Source: Clostridiaceae bacterium (GTDB lineage Bacteria; Bacillota; Clostridia; Peptostreptococcales; Tindalliaceae). Taken from it: 64,000 bases of DNA. A program made the position numbers and the translations under genes. The notes below the pieces were generated by a model, which was given only the letters and a program-made list of their open reading frames with translations, had not been told where the DNA came from and searched no databases. Of this stretch, positions 62,185 through 64,000 are shown piece after piece; position 1 is the stretch's first letter; each line of letters begins with the position of its first letter. The stretch spans positions 1 through 64,000 of the forward strand of contig JAABSW010000012.1 of assembly GCA_011390155.1 (NCBI GenBank). The letters are read 5' to 3'.

Positions 62185-63804
62185 CTATTTATACCTGCCG
62201 CCACGAATTTCGTCGCGTGCTGCCAGGGCTATGTTGGCGGCATGGTCTGAAATCCTTTCCAGATTGCTAATCATATCCAGGAAAATAACGCCAGAACTTG
62301 GAACGCATTGGTGAGCATTTAACCGACTGATATGATTTCCTCTGAACCGTTTTTCAAGCCGGTCAACTTCTTTTTCCTTGCGCAAAACATCATTCACCAT
62401 GTTTTCATCCAATTTCACCATAGCAGAAAGTGCTGTTTCATAAGCCTCAATGGTAAGGGTGGAAATTTCTCTCAGTTCATCGATGGCTTCCGGGGAAAAC
62501 TGAAGGTTGCCATCCATTTTAAATTGTGCCAGTTCTGCCAGGTTTTCAGAATGGTCACCCACCCGCTCAATGTCATTGATCGTATTAAACAGCCCATCCA
62601 CTGTTTCTCGGCTTGTACTTGACAGGTTAGAGTTGGACAATTTCACCAGGTACCCTGAAATTTCCCTTTCCAGTTCGTTGGTAATGCGTTCCACCCTCAT
62701 GACCTCATCAATCTTTTTCTGATCCTTATTGAAGATGGCATCCATGGAAGCGTGAAGTGTTTGTCCTGCCGTTTTTCCCATATGAAGGGTTTCTTTAATG
62801 GCTGCACCCAGAGCAATGGCAGGGGTGCTGAGAATACGGTCGTCTATATATTTTACGCCCTGTATTGCTTCATCTCCTCCCGGTACCATTTTAAAGGCAG
62901 CTTTGATGAGCATGCTGGTGAAGGGAAGCAATATCACAGTGGTGGTGACATTGAAAAAAGTGTGAGCGTTGGCGATTTGCCGGGGCACATCCCCTGGACT
63001 CAGGTAATTTACAAGAAGATAGGTGGGTTGTCGTAATAGAGAGACAAAAATCACTGTCCCAATCACATTAAAGAGAAAGTGAAAGGCAGCGGCTCTTTTT
63101 GCCGTTTTATTGGCACCCACACTGGAAATGATGGCTGTGGTGGTGGTCCCCAGGTTAATACCAAACAAGATCGGCAGACCTGATTCAATGGGGATTAATC
63201 CTTCCATGGCCAATGCCAGCAATATTCCTGTGGAAGCGGTACTGCTCTGCACCACAACAGTAATGGCAAATCCTGCAAGGATTCCCATGAAAGGATGAGT
63301 CGCAAAACTTACCAGCATTGTGCGGAAGGCTTCAAATTCCCGCATGGGCCGTAGGGCGTCCCCCATCATTTTCATCCCGATAAATAACATCCCGAAGCCA
63401 ATAAACGCTTCAGCCATCTGTTTTGTTTTTCGATTTTTCGTAAAAAGCCAAACACCTACTGCCACACCAATGATAATGGGTGCATATTTGTCAATTTTAA
63501 AACTGATGATCTGCGCTGTAACGGTGGTACCAATGTTGGCCCCCATAATAAGGCTGGCGGCCTGGGTTAATTGCATCATACCGGCATTAACAAACCCGAC
63601 AACCATGACCGTGGTGGCACTGCTGCTTTGAACAATGGCAGTCACCAAAGCGCCTACCATCACCCCCATGACTCGATTGGCCGTCAACATACTGATGATG
63701 TCTTTCAGTTTACTGCCAGCCACTTTTTGCAATCCTGAACTCATGACATGCATGCCGTACAGGAATAAACCTAATCCTCCCAGCACGCCAAAGGCAATAT
63801 CCAT
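62185..63804 (-). CDS. Na+/phosphate cotransporter family protein with PhoU-like domain
   Basis: A 539-residue PNaS-family transporter. Two inverted repeats with QSSSATTVMVVGF and QSSTASTGI, and GANIGTTVTAQI and GINLGTTTTAII, form the transport core; about eight membrane segments end near residue 330. The C-terminal ~190 residues are two PhoU-type helical repeats (NDIERVGDHSENL and NLERISDHAANI). It imports phosphate with sodium, and the PhoU part may sense phosphate. The start is ATG 63804 after GGGAGG. The HAD phosphatase follows in the same operon. Confidence 0.94.
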   Translation of the reverse strand: MDIAFGVLGGLGLFLYGMHVMSSGLQKVAGSKLKDIISMLTANRVMGVMVGALVTAIVQSSSATTVMVVGFVNAGMMQLTQAASLIMGANIGTTVTAQIISFKIDKYAPIIIGVAVGVWLFTKNRKTKQMAEAFIGFGMLFIGMKMMGDALRPMREFEAFRTMLVSFATHPFMGILAGFAITVVVQSSTASTGILLALAMEGLIPIESGLPILFGINLGTTTTAIISSVGANKTAKRAAAFHFLFNVIGTVIFVSLLRQPTYLLVNYLSPGDVPRQIANAHTFFNVTTTVILLPFTSMLIKAAFKMVPGGDEAIQGVKYIDDRILSTPAIALGAAIKETLHMGKTAGQTLHASMDAIFNKDQKKIDEVMRVERITNELEREISGYLVKLSNSNLSSTSRETVDGLFNTINDIERVGDHSENLAELAQFKMDGNLQFSPEAIDELREISTLTIEAYETALSAMVKLDENMVNDVLRKEKEVDRLEKRFRGNHISRLNAHQCVPSSGVIFLDMISNLERISDHAANIALAARDEIRGGRYK

Positions 63805-64000
63805 TCTATATCCTCCCTGTCTACGTCTTCAAAACCATTATCATTATACACTGAGTGACCTAGGAATGTCATGTTTTAAAAAAAATTAAGGAAAATTTTC
63901 TTGAAATATGGGTTAAATAATCGATGCAAAAGAAATGGAAGTGTGGTATTCTTATGTCGGATGTTTTTTCAATAAGCACTACGATTAAAGGAGGATCCTC
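63805..64000 (+). promoter_or_regulatory. Divergent upstream region; right-edge ribosome binding site
   Basis: Contains the upstream region of the Na/Pi transporter on the minus strand. At the right end AAAGGAGG (63987-63994) is a strong ribosome binding site for a plus-strand gene that begins just beyond the window. No coding sequence is visible within the window. Confidence 0.6.

Overview
The window looks like a chromosomal segment of a strictly anaerobic, motile, low-to-middle GC Gram-positive bacterium of the class Clostridia. Supporting signs are strong AGGAGG ribosome binding sites, a T-box in front of valS, a class III (oxygen-sensitive) ribonucleotide reductase with its radical-SAM activase, an aldehyde:ferredoxin oxidoreductase, a 2-hydroxyacyl-CoA dehydratase activase set, chemotaxis genes and lipoprotein signal peptides. 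I see no phage, transposase, CRISPR array, rRNA or tRNA gene. Genus cannot be fixed from the sequence alone.

Layout. 0-8.6 kb (minus strand): a truncated Tat/lipoprotein with an in-frame UGA, a polysaccharide deacetylase lipoprotein, then T-box-valS-folC-iron-sulfur protein and a PLP-dependent decarboxylase. 8.8-20.3 kb: an SDR enzyme, a 2-hydroxyacid dehydrogenase, nrdG/nrdD, an ABC-F ATPase, murI, pgi, an FAH-family enzyme and rodA. 20.4-25.1 kb: a ResA/TlpA-like lipoprotein and CcdA, then three dehydratase-activase-type genes. 25.2-31.3 kb: a CapA lipoprotein, a TerB-like protein, CheW, a ThiS-like sulfur carrier, a small membrane protein, an AOR, and a MerT-like transporter that contains UGA. 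31.3-35.4 kb: HAD phosphatase, ferritin, GIY-YIG protein, aspartate kinase, nitroreductase. 35.4-41.7 kb: signalling block (response regulator, hybrid kinase, CheB, CheR, TetR, triple-HTH regulator). 42.0-49.4 kb: an electron-transfer block with a double-rhodanese lipoprotein, an 11-heme cytochrome c with in-frame UGA, ResB, ResC, an FMN-binding lipoprotein and a two-component system. 49.4-64 kb: TudS-like protein, argB, envelope/stress proteins, a glutamine synthetase with a structured leader, a PP2C phosphatase, a beta-CASP metallohydrolase, an M29 aminopeptidase, ApbE, a HAD phosphatase and a Na/Pi cotransporter.

The most notable content is three genes that can only be read whole if an in-frame UGA is decoded as selenocysteine. 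Each has a hairpin just downstream of the UGA that fits the bacterial SECIS pattern: a split-Soret/C_GCAxxG-like Tat lipoprotein (left edge), a MerT-like mercury transporter where Sec replaces the second Cys of the metal-binding Cys pair, and an 11-CxxCH lipoprotein cytochrome. A conventional gene model breaks all three. The Sec machinery itself (selA, selB, selC, selD) is not in the window.

The second notable feature is a ~120-nt intergenic element present twice, upstream of ferritin (plus strand) and in the leader of the glutamine synthetase gene (minus strand). It has a closing helix supported by compensating differences, a conserved core and a conserved 3' end. I do not recognise it as a known riboswitch class. 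The cytochrome, the System II maturation proteins (ResA-like, CcdA, ResB, ResC), the FMN-binding lipoprotein and ApbE together suggest an extracytoplasmic electron-transfer pathway; this is inference from gene content.
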